Positions 1-9,195 of a DNA stretch of 64,000 nucleotides are shown one piece after another. The stretch is from Aggregatilinea lenta (lineage in GTDB: Bacteria > Chloroflexota > Anaerolineae > Aggregatilineales > Aggregatilineaceae). The stretch spans positions 341,189 to 405,188 of the forward strand of contig NZ_BFCB01000001.1 of NCBI RefSeq assembly GCF_003569045.1. The letters run 5' to 3'. The notes beneath the pieces are model-generated. The model saw only the letters and a list, made by a program, of their open reading frames with translations. It was not told the origin of the DNA and ran no database searches. A program made the translations under genes and the position numbers. Each line of letters starts with the position of its first letter. Within the stretch, counting starts at the first letter, position 1.

Positions 1-256
1 GATCGACGCCCGGCTCGATGTTGCCCGCCGGGATTTCCAGGCACCAGTCGTCGATGGCGTAGCGGTACTGATCGATGAGCACGATGTGGCCGTCCGCCGT
101 CACGGGGATGATCCACACCGCGTCCGGCTTCTCGACCACGGTATACGTCAGGCGCTCGCCGGACCGGTCGGCTAACTCGTCCTGGCGCAGGGAATACCAT
201 TTGCTCTGCCACAGCATGCGGCTGGACAGCGTGCGATAGGGGCGCTCGTGATTCAC
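1..256 (-). CDS. NUDIX hydrolase, ADP-ribose pyrophosphatase type (N-terminal part)
   Basis: The minus strand is open from a GTG at 256 to the window edge and gives 85 residues that run off the end. The protein contains VIWIIPV-like and VLIDQYRYA segments followed by EIPAGNIEPG. That arrangement (beta strand, DQYR, then ExPAGxxEPGE) is the hallmark just before the NUDIX box in ADP-ribose pyrophosphatase-like hydrolases, which cleave nucleoside diphosphates linked to another moiety. The NUDIX box itself lies outside the window, so substrate class is inferred. An in-frame GTG at 295 is an alternative start; neither has a strong ribosome binding site. Confidence 0.75.
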   Translation of the reverse strand, partial: MNHERPYRTLSSRMLWQSKWYSLRQDELADRSGERLTYTVVEKPDAVWIIPVTADGHIVLIDQYRYAIDDWCLEIPAGNIEPGVD

Positions 257-488
257 TCTGCTTCGCTTTCGGCGTGCGATGGCGTTGATTGTCACGTGGG
301 ATTTTACGGATGAACAGGGCTTTGCGCCAGCAAAGGCAAGTCGTTAGTGATTAGCTGTTGGTTGTTAGTTTAAGCGAAAGAGCATACCTGGGATGAACAG
401 TGACATGCTTTTCCTACCTCTGCTTGTGTAAACAAGAGCAGTGACTAAACTAAAGACTATTCAAAAACAGCATAAGTGCGAGGCTACA

Positions 489-755
489 ATGGCTTTTCGT
501 CGAGATTTGTTTGCGGCGCTATCAATTGTGACCGCCATTCTCACAATAGTGTATATTGCGCTTATGATGTGGGCCGATACTCAGCCAGAGCTTTCTACTC
601 CAAGTGAAAACTTGGTTCGTGCAGTTGCTATAGGTGGTGCATTCGCGTTGGTCTTTGGCCTAGTGTCGTGGCGTAATGCAGCAGGATTACGGCGCGAACG
701 CTGGCAACGCCAGATGTTGGCTGAAACGAGACGACGCGCAAAGACAACACAATAA
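489..755 (+). CDS. Small two-pass membrane protein of unknown function
   Basis: This 88-residue protein is read from an ATG preceded by GAGG five bases upstream; an upstream in-frame GTG at 441 has no such site. Two hydrophobic segments are visible, about residues 7-28 and 45-64, separated by a short polar loop, and the C-terminus is strongly basic and rich in Arg (WRNAAGLRRERWQRQ), as expected for a cytoplasmic tail. It is AT-richer than its neighbours and stands alone between the NUDIX gene and gatC. I do not recognise a family. Confidence 0.6.
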   Translation: MAFRRDLFAALSIVTAILTIVYIALMMWADTQPELSTPSENLVRAVAIGGAFALVFGLVSWRNAAGLRRERWQRQMLAETRRRAKTTQ

Positions 756-799
756 CGAATAACTAACGACTAAAAACGTTCCACTGCATTTTTCCGCGC

Positions 800-805
800 T
801 ATAAT
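800..805 (+). promoter_or_regulatory. Probable -10 element of the gatC promoter
   Basis: A TATAAT hexamer lies 42 bases before the gatC ATG. No good -35 is seen at the proper distance. The predicted transcript would start near 812, which supports the ATG at 847 over the upstream ATG at 814. Confidence 0.5.
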
Positions 806-846
806 CGCTGCGTATGGCCTCACCGCACAAACGGAGCGACCCGCCC

Positions 847-1149
847 ATGAAACTCGACCGCGCGACCGTAGAGCACATCGCCAACCTCGCCAAGCTGGAC
901 CTGACCGACGACGAGATCGAGCGCTACGCGGAGCAGCTCTCCGCGATTCTCGACTACGCCGAGCGGCTGAACGAGGTGGACACGTCCGCCATCCCGCCGA
1001 CCGCGTCCGTGCTGCCGCTGCGCAGCGTGCTGCGGCCCGACGAGGCGCGCGAGTCGCTGCCGCGCGACGTGGCGCTGGCGAACGCGGCGGATACCGCTGA
1101 GGGGCAGTTCCGCGTGGAAGCCGTGCTGGATGGGGGCGGCGGCGCATAA
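847..1149 (+). CDS. gatC: Aspartyl/glutamyl-tRNA amidotransferase subunit C
   Basis: GatC stabilises the GatA-GatB complex that converts misacylated Glu-tRNA-Gln or Asp-tRNA-Asn to the correct amide form. The 100-residue product has the standard GatC opening (VEHIANLAKLDLTDDE), the central LNEVDTSAIPPTA segment and the LRPDEARESLPRDVALANA tail typical of the family. The ATG at 847 has GGAG ten bases upstream and matches the usual N-terminus; an in-frame ATG at 814 would add 11 unrelated residues. It is a single gene here: gatA and gatB are not in the window, and a terminator follows directly. Confidence 0.95.
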   Translation: MKLDRATVEHIANLAKLDLTDDEIERYAEQLSAILDYAERLNEVDTSAIPPTASVLPLRSVLRPDEARESLPRDVALANAADTAEGQFRVEAVLDGGGGA

Positions 1150-1177
1150 CGCCGTCCGCGCGCAGGCACAGAAATCA

Positions 1178-1214
1178 AAACACCTCCGGGCGGACTGCCG
1201 GGAGGTGTTTTTTT
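1178..1214. terminator. Bidirectional intrinsic terminator between gatC and pyrH
   Basis: CACCTCC at 1181-1187 pairs with GGAGGTG at 1201-1207, with two more pairs past a G-G mismatch. An A-run precedes it and a run of eight T follows, so it can end transcription of gatC (+) and of pyrH (-). Confidence 0.85.
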
Positions 1215-1237
1215 TGGCGTAAAGCGCACTGCTGTGG

Positions 1238-2053
<816 letters not shown>

Positions 2054-2073
2054 GGTGTGGTTATGCGTAAGGC

Positions 2074-2685
2074 TTACGCCTCGTCGGCTGCGCTCTGGCC
2101 GACTTCGAAGCGCGCAAAGCGACTGAGGGTGATGTTCTCACCCAGCTCGGCAATCGCGCGGGTGATCATGTCGCCGATGGTCACGCTGTCGTCCTTGATG
2201 AACGGCTGCTCCAACAGCGCCAGTTCCTCGTAGAACTTCGCCATGCGGCCATCCACGATCTTGTCCACGACCGCTTCGGGCTTGCCCTCTTCGAGCGCGC
2301 GGCGGCGCTGAAGGTCGCGCTCGGCGTCGATGACGCTCTGCGGGATGTCTTCGCGGCGCACGTATTCGGGCGCAAGGTTGGCGATCTGCAGCGCGATGTC
2401 GTTGGCCAGGGTGCGGAAGATGTCCGTCTTCGCGACGAAGTCGGTTTCGCAGTTCAGCTCGACCATTACGCCGAGCCGGTTGTTGTGGTGCAGGTAGATA
2501 TGGATGATCCCGTCATTCGTCGCGCGGCCAGCCTTCTTGGCGGCCTTGGCGAGGCCCTTTTCGCGCAGGAAATCGGCAGCGCGGGTCATGTCGCCTTCGA
2601 ACTGCTGGAGCGCGTTCTTGCAATCCAGCGGGCCAGCGCCGGTTACTTCGCGCAGTTCTTTGACCTGTTGTGCGGTAATCGCCAT
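2074..2685 (-). CDS. tsf: Translation elongation factor Ts
   Basis: EF-Ts is the guanine-nucleotide exchange factor that recycles EF-Tu. The 203-residue product starts MAITAQQVKELREVTGAG, the conserved UBA-like N-terminus, and has the NCETDFVAKTD motif that opens the dimerisation/core region, then an IGEN-like C-terminal segment (ELGENITLSRFARFEVG). It is of the short type, about 200 residues rather than the 280 of E. coli, as also known in Thermus. The ATG at 2685 lies four bases after the rpsB stop, with GAGG inside the end of rpsB; a GTG at 2703 would overlap rpsB and is less likely. Confidence 0.97.
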   Translation of the reverse strand: MAITAQQVKELREVTGAGPLDCKNALQQFEGDMTRAADFLREKGLAKAAKKAGRATNDGIIHIYLHHNNRLGVMVELNCETDFVAKTDIFRTLANDIALQIANLAPEYVRREDIPQSVIDAERDLQRRRALEEGKPEAVVDKIVDGRMAKFYEELALLEQPFIKDDSVTIGDMITRAIAELGENITLSRFARFEVGQSAADEA

Positions 2686-2689
2686 CGGA

Positions 2690-3577
2690 TTACTTTTCCT
2701 CACTCTCTGCTACTGCTTCGGACGTGCCTTTTTCTTCATCCTCGTTGTCGCCCACAAAGTCCAGGCCGCCGCTGCGCAGCTTGGCCAGGGTGGCTTCACC
2801 GAGGTACGCTTCGTCGTCGTCAGCATCGGTCATGACGGCGGTGAAGCTGACATCGCCCTCTTCACCTTCGCCCTCGTAGTCGTCGTGCGCCTTGCGCATC
2901 GCGATGCCTTCCAGCACCGCGTCGGCGATCTTGCCGGTCAGCAGCTTGATGGCGCGGATGGCGTCATCGTTGGCCGGGAGCACGTAGTCGATCTGGTCAG
3001 GATCGCAGTTGGTATCCACCAGGGCGATGATCGGAACTTTCAGGATATTGGCTTCCTGAACGGCGGTGACTTCACGCCGCACGTCCACGATGAACAACAG
3101 GTCGGGCAGGCGCGTCATCTTGCGCAGGCCGCCGAACCGCAGCTCTAGCCGTTCGATCTCACGGTCGAGCAGCAGGCGTTCCTTCTTGGTCAGACCTTCG
3201 AACCCACCCTCTTCGCGCTGGCGCTCCAGGCGCTTCATGGTTTCCAGACGGTCACGGACGGTACGCCAGTTGGTCAGCGTGCCACCCAGCCAGCGCTGGT
3301 TCACGAAGGGCATGCCGCAGCGCGCTGCTTCGGTGGCGATGGTTTCCTGCGCCTGGCGCTTAGTGCCGACGAACAGGATCGAGCCACCCCCGGCCACGGT
3401 ATCGCGCACGAGGTTGTAGACTTCGTCGATGAAGACGATGGTTTGCTGCAGGTCGATGATGTGGATCCCGTTGCGTTCCGTGAAGATGTACGGCTTCATC
3501 TTCGGGTTCCACTTGCGGGCGCGGTGTCCGAAGTGAACACCGGTCTCCAGCAGGGACTTCATGGAGACAACTGGCAT
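2690..3577 (-). CDS. rpsB: 30S ribosomal protein S2
   Basis: S2 is an assembly protein of the small ribosomal subunit. The N-terminal [20 protein letters not shown] and the [13 protein letters not shown] motif are diagnostic. At 295 residues it is longer than the usual 230-260: the last 60 residues form an acidic, low-complexity tail (Glu/Asp-rich, ending EAVAESEEK). AGGAGG lies about nine bases before the ATG. It heads the rpsB-tsf transcription unit and has a long untranslated leader behind a near-consensus promoter. Confidence 0.97.
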   Translation of the reverse strand: MPVVSMKSLLETGVHFGHRARKWNPKMKPYIFTERNGIHIIDLQQTIVFIDEVYNLVRDTVAGGGSILFVGTKRQAQETIATEAARCGMPFVNQRWLGGTLTNWRTVRDRLETMKRLERQREEGGFEGLTKKERLLLDREIERLELRFGGLRKMTRLPDLLFIVDVRREVTAVQEANILKVPIIALVDTNCDPDQIDYVLPANDDAIRAIKLLTGKIADAVLEGIAMRKAHDDYEGEGEEGDVSFTAVMTDADDDEAYLGEATLAKLRSGGLDFVGDNEDEEKGTSEAVAESEEK

Positions 3578-3720
3578 GGGTACTTCCTCCTGAGGTGTGT
3601 TTAGACGATCACGCCGTTCATCCCTCGCCCTAAATCCGGGTGTAGCCGGACAACACAGGTAAGGTCCCGACGTGTGGTTTTTTGGCTGGCGCGCGCCCTA
3701 AAAACGCGCACCAATCCGGC
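3578..3720 (-). promoter_or_regulatory. Long 5' leader of rpsB with hairpins (candidate autoregulatory leader)
   Basis: From the promoter at 3726-3754 about 140 bases are transcribed before the rpsB ATG. On the minus strand the leader contains TCCGG-loop-CCGGA and GC-alternating hairpins near 3680-3710. S2 autoregulates rpsB-tsf in other bacteria by binding its leader; that this leader does so is inference, since I did not match a described S2 leader motif. Confidence 0.4.
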
Positions 3721-3725
3721 GGAAA

Positions 3726-3754
3726 ATTATACCATGCGGGTGGGGCTGTAACAA
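3726..3754 (-). promoter_or_regulatory. Sigma-70-type promoter of rpsB-tsf
   Basis: On the minus strand TTGTTA (3749-3754) and TATAAT (3726-3731) are separated by exactly 17 bases. Confidence 0.85.
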
Positions 3755-3756
3755 GA

Positions 3757-3794
3757 CCGAACATGGCTGAGTACAGGGCCGCAGCCATGTTCGG
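3757..3794 (-). terminator. Strong hairpin after the cytidylyltransferase/kinase gene
   Basis: CCGAACATGGCTG at 3757-3769 pairs perfectly over 13 bases with 3782-3794. It sits between the stop of the upstream minus-strand gene and the rpsB -35. The following T-tract is weak (TCTTGTT). Confidence 0.65.
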
Positions 3795-3818
3795 GTGATG
3801 TGCGATCCGATGCGGCGA

Positions 3819-4961
3819 TCAGTCGCTCATGCGGCGGGCGACGATGCGCACCGCGTTGGGGATCGGCGTTTCGGAGGCCAGCACCAGATAGCCGCCGCCG
3901 CCTGCCCCGGAGAGCTTCCAGCCCAGCGCGCGGTCGCGGTACTGCTCGACCAGCCGCTCGACCTGGGGCGTGACCATCTTGGGGAACATGGCGATCTGCG
4001 CCTCGAAGCCCCGGCGCATCCCCATCCCGAACGCATGCAGATCCCGAGCCTGGATCGCGCCCCACAGGTCGGCGGCGGCCTGCGCCAGCGCCCCGGCGCG
4101 GTCGCGGTCGATGCACGTTTCGGACAGCACCGCGAACCCCGCGTGGCGCGGGCCGAGCGCCACCAGATAGAGCGCCTGCTCGACGAAGCGCAGCGCGTCT
4201 TCGTCGTACATCGTGTCGATGTGGGCCGGCCAGTAGTCGCCGTCGTAGTGCGCGCAGGCCAGCCCCGGAAAGACGATGCCGATCGCGTCCTGCGAGCCGG
4301 AGATCTCCTGTGTGCCGGGCGGATTGTCGTAGCAGAACAGGACTTTGGCGAGCTTTTCGGGGTTACCGATGGGCAGGCGCGGCCCCCACAGGTCGATCGC
4401 CGCGTTGCGCGTGCTGGACGCCATGCCACTGCGCTCGTTGAACTCAATGGTTGGCTCGATCGAGATGGTGACCACCGCGCCGGGATGGTGCTGGGAGACG
4501 AACGGCTGGTCGAGCCAGCCCCCGGCCAGGTCGATGCGGAACGGCACGCGATTCACCGTGCGCAGGTCGGTGGTGGAGCGCCGTTCCAGGCCTTCGTATG
4601 GCTCCCGCGAGAGTATGACGTACTCGACACCCGTGTCGCGGCAGAGCTGTTCTTTGTCCGGTGTGTGGCCGTCGCCGTTGACCACAAAAACATCGGGCTT
4701 CAGCGTCTCTAGCTCCTCGACGTAGTCCAGCACCCCGGACCCCTGCGAGACGAAGGCATCCTTGACGAAGCCCACCGATTTCACCATAAACAGCCGTTCC
4801 TGCTCGGAGTTCACCGGCAGGCGGCCTTTCAGCTCGTATACTGTTTTGTCCGACCCCAGCGCGACATACAGGTCGCCATAGGCCGCGGCCTCCTTAAAAA
4901 AGGCGATATGTCCGCTGTGCAGCAGGTCGTAACACCCGCTGACCATCACTTTTTTGGGCAT
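3819..4961 (-). CDS. Cytidylyltransferase-like / GHMP sugar kinase-like fusion
   Basis: The 380-residue protein has two parts. Residues 1-130 are a nucleotidyltransferase of the glycerol-3-phosphate cytidylyltransferase type: SGCYDLLHSGH at 8-18 carries the HxGH active site, followed by VALGSD and a late RSTTDLR (compare RTxGISTT in the family). Residues 136-380 resemble GHMP kinases of the heptose/fucose type: VPFRIDLAGGWLD at the start and KLSGAGGGGYLVL near 345, the third GHMP motif. The second motif is degenerate (GMASSTRN). The likely role is activation of a sugar or polyol phosphate for surface glycan synthesis, an inference from the two folds. It is monocistronic, ended by a 13-bp hairpin. 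Confidence 0.8.
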   Translation of the reverse strand: MPKKVMVSGCYDLLHSGHIAFFKEAAAYGDLYVALGSDKTVYELKGRLPVNSEQERLFMVKSVGFVKDAFVSQGSGVLDYVEELETLKPDVFVVNGDGHTPDKEQLCRDTGVEYVILSREPYEGLERRSTTDLRTVNRVPFRIDLAGGWLDQPFVSQHHPGAVVTISIEPTIEFNERSGMASSTRNAAIDLWGPRLPIGNPEKLAKVLFCYDNPPGTQEISGSQDAIGIVFPGLACAHYDGDYWPAHIDTMYDEDALRFVEQALYLVALGPRHAGFAVLSETCIDRDRAGALAQAAADLWGAIQARDLHAFGMGMRRGFEAQIAMFPKMVTPQVERLVEQYRDRALGWKLSGAGGGGYLVLASETPIPNAVRIVARRMSD

Positions 4962-5055
4962 GTGCGTTTGTCCTTACCGACCTTGATTCGACGTGCGGCT
5001 TCATTGTGCACCAGTGGACCGCCGCCGCGCAAGTGGAAGGGGTCCGGCAGGAGGC

Positions 5056-5086
5056 AAAAAAGAAGGCGCGGGGGTCAGCCGCGCCT
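5056..5086 (-). terminator. Intrinsic terminator of the small secreted-protein gene
   Basis: On the minus strand AGGCGCGG pairs with CCGCGCCT around a seven-base loop and is followed by TCTTTTTT. Confidence 0.85.
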
Positions 5087-5113
5087 CTGAAGGGGGGAAA
5101 ACGTTTCGGGCGG

Positions 5114-5545
5114 TTATGCTTCCCAGGTGAACTCGTAGCCGTTCGGTCCGGTCACCCAGTACCAGCCGGATTCCGAGTAGCCGATGGAATAATCGCCGTG
5201 CTGAAACACCACGTAGTCGCTGCTGGAGGCGGCCAGCGCCGTGTTGATCTGGTCCAGCGTCACGGAGTACGCCAGGTAGCCGTTGGAGTCGCTGTCGAGG
5301 GCCCACAGCTCGATGCCGGTGATGACGTCGTAGGTGTAGTTCCAGTCGAGGTCCTCGTCGTAGCCCAGCATCTCTTCGGTGCTGTAGTAAACGGCCAGCG
5401 GCGCGGACAGGTCGGTCTTGTTCAGGCGACCATCTTCGATCACGGCCCCGTAGCTGTCAGTATCGCCATCTGCAAATGCGCTGGTCGCGACTCCGAGCGC
5501 CAGGGCAACCACCATCACCATCGCCAGTACGGATCTCTTCAACAT
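5114..5545 (-). CDS. Small secreted protein of unknown function
   Basis: This 143-residue protein begins MLKRSVLAMVMVVALALGVATSAFA, a classic Sec signal peptide with a cleavage site after AFA. The mature part is acidic (DGDTDSYG, YDEDLDWNYTYD) and rich in Tyr, Trp, Asp and Ser, with no membrane segment. AGGA lies five bases before the ATG at 5545; seven residues in an upstream frame extension are not needed. It has its own terminator. No family recognised; it could be a cell-surface or extracellular protein. Confidence 0.7.
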   Translation of the reverse strand: MLKRSVLAMVMVVALALGVATSAFADGDTDSYGAVIEDGRLNKTDLSAPLAVYYSTEEMLGYDEDLDWNYTYDVITGIELWALDSDSNGYLAYSVTLDQINTALAASSSDYVVFQHGDYSIGYSESGWYWVTGPNGYEFTWEA

Positions 5546-5604
5546 GATAGTCCTCATTCCTCTCATCTCTGCGTCAGGTACTGCGTCGTGCTGATTTCCA
5601 TGTC

Positions 5605-5658
5605 TTGCTGACTACATTTATCTTGCTGGCTACATTCATCTTGCTGACTACATTCATA
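5605..5658. repeat. Three tandem copies of an 18-bp unit
   Basis: The unit TTGCTGACTACATTCATC occurs three times head to tail with one or two changes per copy, upstream of the secreted-protein gene. The unit length is a multiple of three, but no credible protein spans it. Confidence 0.85.
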
Positions 5659-5769
5659 AGGATACGGAGGGTGTGTTGCACGACGGTTAAGGCGACGTTA
5701 CAAGACGGCAACGCGATCCTACAGCTCTGCAACTTGTGCGCGGTCCATACGGTCTGCGCCGGGGCATGA

Positions 5770-5798
5770 TTGACCGTCTCCTCCCACGCGGTTAGAAT
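5770..5798 (+). promoter_or_regulatory. Promoter of the SDR gene
   Basis: TTGACC (5770-5775) and TAGAAT (5793-5798) are 17 bases apart. The start site would be near 5805, which favours the ATG at 5840 over the TTG at 5813. Confidence 0.8.
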
Positions 5799-5839
5799 GA
5801 TGCGCGTGCGGGTTGTCAGGGGATGAGCGAACCATATCG

Positions 5840-6637
5840 ATGCCAAGGCGTAACTGGAACAAAGTATTTGTCACGGGGGGCACGAGCTTCATCGGGCGGC
5901 AGGTGGTGGCCGCGCTGGTCGAGGCGAACGCCGAGGTCACCGTGCTGGTCCGGCCCGATCACGAGGACCGGCTCGGCACGCTGCGCCGCCACGTGCGCAT
6001 CGTCTTCGGCGACGTGTGGAACCCCGCCAGCCTCAAGGGGCGGTCGCGCGGGCATGGCGTGGTCGTGAACCTCGTCGGCAGCATCCGCGCGCAGCCGGAG
6101 CGCGGCCTGACCTTCCAGCAGCTCAACCTGGCCTCCGCCCGCAACGCGATTGCGATGGCCGTCAGCGACGGCGTGCCCTACTTCGTGCTGCTCAGCGCGG
6201 CGTCTAACCTCACCGGCGTTCCGTCCGAATATCTGCGCACCAAGCGCGAGGCCGAAGACTACCTGCGCAACAGCGGGCTACGCTGGACGATCGTGCGCGC
6301 GCCGCTGCTGTTCGACCGCGACCAGTCCACCGCCACGCTGTTTTCGCTGCTGTCAATCGGAGGACGGCTGCCGCCGCTCAGCCTGTTCTTCCGGCGTCGC
6401 GCGCCGCTGCCGGTCGATACGGCGGCACGCGGCATTGCGCGGCTGGCGCTTCAGGACGATCTCCCGCGCGATCAACTGATCTATGCCGGGGCGCTGCGCC
6501 GCCTGGGTCGCGCCAAGCGCGAACGCCGCCGTCTGCCGCGGGCGATGCCGCATCTGCGCGCGAACGAGCCGACACTCGACGACGACGCGCCGTTCGGCTG
6601 GCTGCCGGGCCGCACGCCGGGCGATGATGACGAGTAA
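5840..6637 (+). CDS. Atypical short-chain dehydrogenase, NAD(P)H-binding (NDUFA9-like)
   Basis: The 265-residue protein carries the N-terminal Rossmann signature VFVTGGTSFIGRQVV (residues 9-23), then LVRPDHE, VVNLVGSIR, and SYLRTKREAED-like helix (EYLRTKREAEDYLRNSGLRWTIVRAPLLFD), the pattern of atypical SDRs that resemble complex I subunit NDUFA9 and other NAD(P)H-binding epimerase-like proteins. The usual catalytic YxxxK is replaced by YLRTK, still compatible. The C-terminus is Arg-rich and low in conservation. It has its own good promoter and is followed after 100 bases by a GT-C gene. Substrate unknown. Confidence 0.85.
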   Translation: MPRRNWNKVFVTGGTSFIGRQVVAALVEANAEVTVLVRPDHEDRLGTLRRHVRIVFGDVWNPASLKGRSRGHGVVVNLVGSIRAQPERGLTFQQLNLASARNAIAMAVSDGVPYFVLLSAASNLTGVPSEYLRTKREAEDYLRNSGLRWTIVRAPLLFDRDQSTATLFSLLSIGGRLPPLSLFFRRRAPLPVDTAARGIARLALQDDLPRDQLIYAGALRRLGRAKRERRRLPRAMPHLRANEPTLDDDAPFGWLPGRTPGDDDE

Positions 6638-6740
6638 CGCAAGATCTGCGGAGCGCTGACTCATGCTTTCTCGTTGATCCAACTCCGCTCAGACCGGTCA
6701 GTGTCGCCCGCCGTAGATGAGGTCGAACAACTGAGACAGG

Positions 6741-8996
6741 ATGAGCACCGCCGCGAAACCTTCCCTCAAACTCGTGATCCTGCTGGCGCTTTTCGCTGTG
6801 GGCGTGATCGTGCACCAATCCGCGCTGCCCGTCATGGAGGGCAACGACGAGGTGCTGCATACCAACTACCTGATCTGGCTGCGTGCCAACGGCACGCTGC
6901 CCGACCGGACCGGTTATCTGACCAATTCCACGCGCCAGGAGAGCGGCCAGCCCCCCCTCGCTTATTGGGTCGCAGCGCGGTGCCTGGATCTGCTGGATCT
7001 GCCCCGCCCGAATATCGACCTGCTGACCGAGCTTTCCCCGGTGCGCAACCGCTGGTTCACCCCGCCCGACCGCTGGAACCGCCGCGATAACTTCAACCAG
7101 TATTTTCACGGCCCCGGTGAAGCAGCGTTCGATAACCCGGACATCGTGCACATCAATCGCGCGGCGCGCTGGCTGTCGTTGGCTTACGGTCTGATCGCTG
7201 TCGCGGGTATGTACAGGTTGGCGCGCGAATTTTTCCGCCGCGAACGGTGGGCGCTGCTGGCGACGGCGTTTTTCGCATTCATGCCGCAGATGCTGTATAT
7301 GTGCGCGATGTTCTCCAACGATTCGAGCGCGACGGCGTTTGCGACGCTGGCTCTATGGCAGACGATGGTGCTGCTGCGGCGCGGCGCGTCTCCGCTGCGA
7401 CTGGTGATCATCGGCGCGCTGGTGGGACTGGCTGGACTGTCGAAAGTGAGTGCGCTGTTGATCCTGCCAGGGATCGCGCTGGCCGTGCTGATCGACGGGC
7501 GCAATCGCTACCTCCCGATCTGGCGCGTGATCGTGAACTGGCTGCTGTTGGGCGCGGCGATCGCGCTGGTGTTCGGGCCGTGGGTCGTCTACGGCTGGCG
7601 CACGTTCGACGATCCGTTCGGGCTGCGTACGCACGGCGAAGCGGCGGACAGCCCGTCAGTTGTCGAGGTGATCGAGGCGGTGCCCGAACTGTATTTGTCC
7701 TATTGGGCGAAATTCGGCTCTGCGTCGATCTGGATCACGCCGGGGGTCTACGTGCTGTTCACCCTGACGGCGGCGCTGTCGCTGTGGGGATATGTGCGGG
7801 TCTTCAGACGTTTCGGGTGGCGGTCGCTGGCGGGCCAGCGCATCCTGGTATCGGTGGTGCTGGTGATCCCGGCGCTCGCGGCGCTGCTGTATTGGCTGGT
7901 GAAGCTGTTCCCGGTCGCGTTTGCCATCACCGGACGGCTGATCTACTTCGTGCATGGGCCGATCATCGCCGCGCTGGTGGGCGGGCTGCTCTGTCTCTCC
8001 GACCATCTCCCCGTCCGGCTCCGGCTGCCGCTGCGCATCGCCACGCTGGGACCCGTGATGCTGGCCGGGCTGCTGCTCGCGCCGGTGGTGGTGTGGAGTT
8101 CGTACGCGCCGCCTAAAATGCTGGCGCGAGACGATCTGCCCGCGCTGAAAGGGCCAACGGTCGATTACAATCAGACTATTCGCTTCCTGGGCTACGTGGA
8201 CGACGATCCACGGATCTACGACAACACCCTGCACCGGGTTACGCTATGCTGGGAAGTGCTCCGCCCCACGACAGAAACGGCGATGTTCTCGTTCAAGATC
8301 TTCGATGACACCGGGGCCGAGGTCGGCGGGCGCACGTCCGTGCACGGCATGGGCCATTACAGCGCGTCGCTATGGGAGGCGGGCGATATTTTCTGCGATC
8401 CGGTTGACGTGCCGGTCGAAGGACCGCTGGACCCCGCGCAGACCTACGACGCGCGGCTGGTGATTTTCGACACGCAGGCCGACTACCAGTGGCAGGCCAC
8501 CACGCCGGAGGGCGACGCGCTCGACGACCCGGTGATTTACCAGCTCGTCAGCCCGGCCAGGGATATGTCCGGCTCGGTGGAGATGGCATTGCAGGCGTCG
8601 GATATCACTTTCCCCGATCTCGCCCGGGTGGAGGGATGGGCGGTGGATGGGACGCCCGGTTCCGGCCAAACGTTCAACCTGACGCTGTTGTGGGATGCAA
8701 AGTCAGCCGCTCCCGGCGATTGGTCGATGTTCGTCCACCTGATCGGCCCTTCCACGGCCCTATCGCTGGCGGGCAGCCCACCTCGTGACGGCGCGTATCC
8801 CACCTGGGCGTGGTCGCCCGGCGAAAAGATCGTCGATACGTGGCAGATCGAACTGCCTGCCGATTTGCCGCCCGGCAGCTACGAAGTACGGATCGGATTT
8901 TTCGATGCCATGCTGAACCAACGGCTGCCTGCCCAGCAGGTAGGCGAGCCGGTCGCGGACGGCGATCCGCGACTGTTTACGTTCACGGTGGATTGA
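6741..8996 (+). CDS. Large GT-C type membrane glycosyltransferase-like protein
   Basis: The 751-residue protein has an N-terminal signal-anchor followed by PVMEGNDEVLHTNYL, the acidic first loop (DE plus His) that marks GT-C enzymes of the PMT/ArnT/DUF2142 kind, which use polyprenyl-linked sugars outside the membrane. About ten further hydrophobic segments follow to residue 450 (for example LALWQTMVLL, VIIGALVGLAGLSKV). Residues 460-751 form a soluble C-terminal beta-rich domain with repeated EVLRP/DTQ/GSYEVRIGFFD segments. A second, shorter relative is encoded at 17342-18706. Acceptor and donor cannot be read from the sequence. Confidence 0.8.
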   Translation: MSTAAKPSLKLVILLALFAVGVIVHQSALPVMEGNDEVLHTNYLIWLRANGTLPDRTGYLTNSTRQESGQPPLAYWVAARCLDLLDLPRPNIDLLTELSPVRNRWFTPPDRWNRRDNFNQYFHGPGEAAFDNPDIVHINRAARWLSLAYGLIAVAGMYRLAREFFRRERWALLATAFFAFMPQMLYMCAMFSNDSSATAFATLALWQTMVLLRRGASPLRLVIIGALVGLAGLSKVSALLILPGIALAVLIDGRNRYLPIWRVIVNWLLLGAAIALVFGPWVVYGWRTFDDPFGLRTHGEAADSPSVVEVIEAVPELYLSYWAKFGSASIWITPGVYVLFTLTAALSLWGYVRVFRRFGWRSLAGQRILVSVVLVIPALAALLYWLVKLFPVAFAITGRLIYFVHGPIIAALVGGLLCLSDHLPVRLRLPLRIATLGPVMLAGLLLAPVVVWSSYAPPKMLARDDLPALKGPTVDYNQTIRFLGYVDDDPRIYDNTLHRVTLCWEVLRPTTETAMFSFKIFDDTGAEVGGRTSVHGMGHYSASLWEAGDIFCDPVDVPVEGPLDPAQTYDARLVIFDTQADYQWQATTPEGDALDDPVIYQLVSPARDMSGSVEMALQASDITFPDLARVEGWAVDGTPGSGQTFNLTLLWDAKSAAPGDWSMFVHLIGPSTALSLAGSPPRDGAYPTWAWSPGEKIVDTWQIELPADLPPGSYEVRIGFFDAMLNQRLPAQQVGEPVADGDPRLFTFTVD

Positions 8997-9037
8997 GCTG
9001 ATCGCAGCTCTGGGCGCGATCAGCAAGCCGAAATCAA

Positions 9038-9069
9038 ACTGCCGCCGGAGAGATCATTCCGGTGGCAGT
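9038..9069 (+). terminator. Hairpin after the GT-C gene
   Basis: ACTGCCGCCGGA at 9038-9049 pairs with TCCGGTGGCAGT at 9058-9069 (one G-T pair), followed by CAAATTTTAG. A smaller CTGATCGC/GCGATCAG hairpin lies just before it. Confidence 0.65.
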
Positions 9070-9195
9070 CAAATTTTAGTTACGGCCCGATTTGCCCCCT
9101 GACTAAGGAGATGATCAAGATATTTGAAACGCAAGCTCATTGGGGCGTATAATTAAACAATTAATCAACCTAAGTTCGTCAGGTGTGGAGCGGGC

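Noticed and set aside
5574-5846. A 90-residue minus-strand frame containing the 18-bp tandem repeats
   Set aside because: It is made of repeat-derived residues with no start signal and overlaps the SDR promoter.
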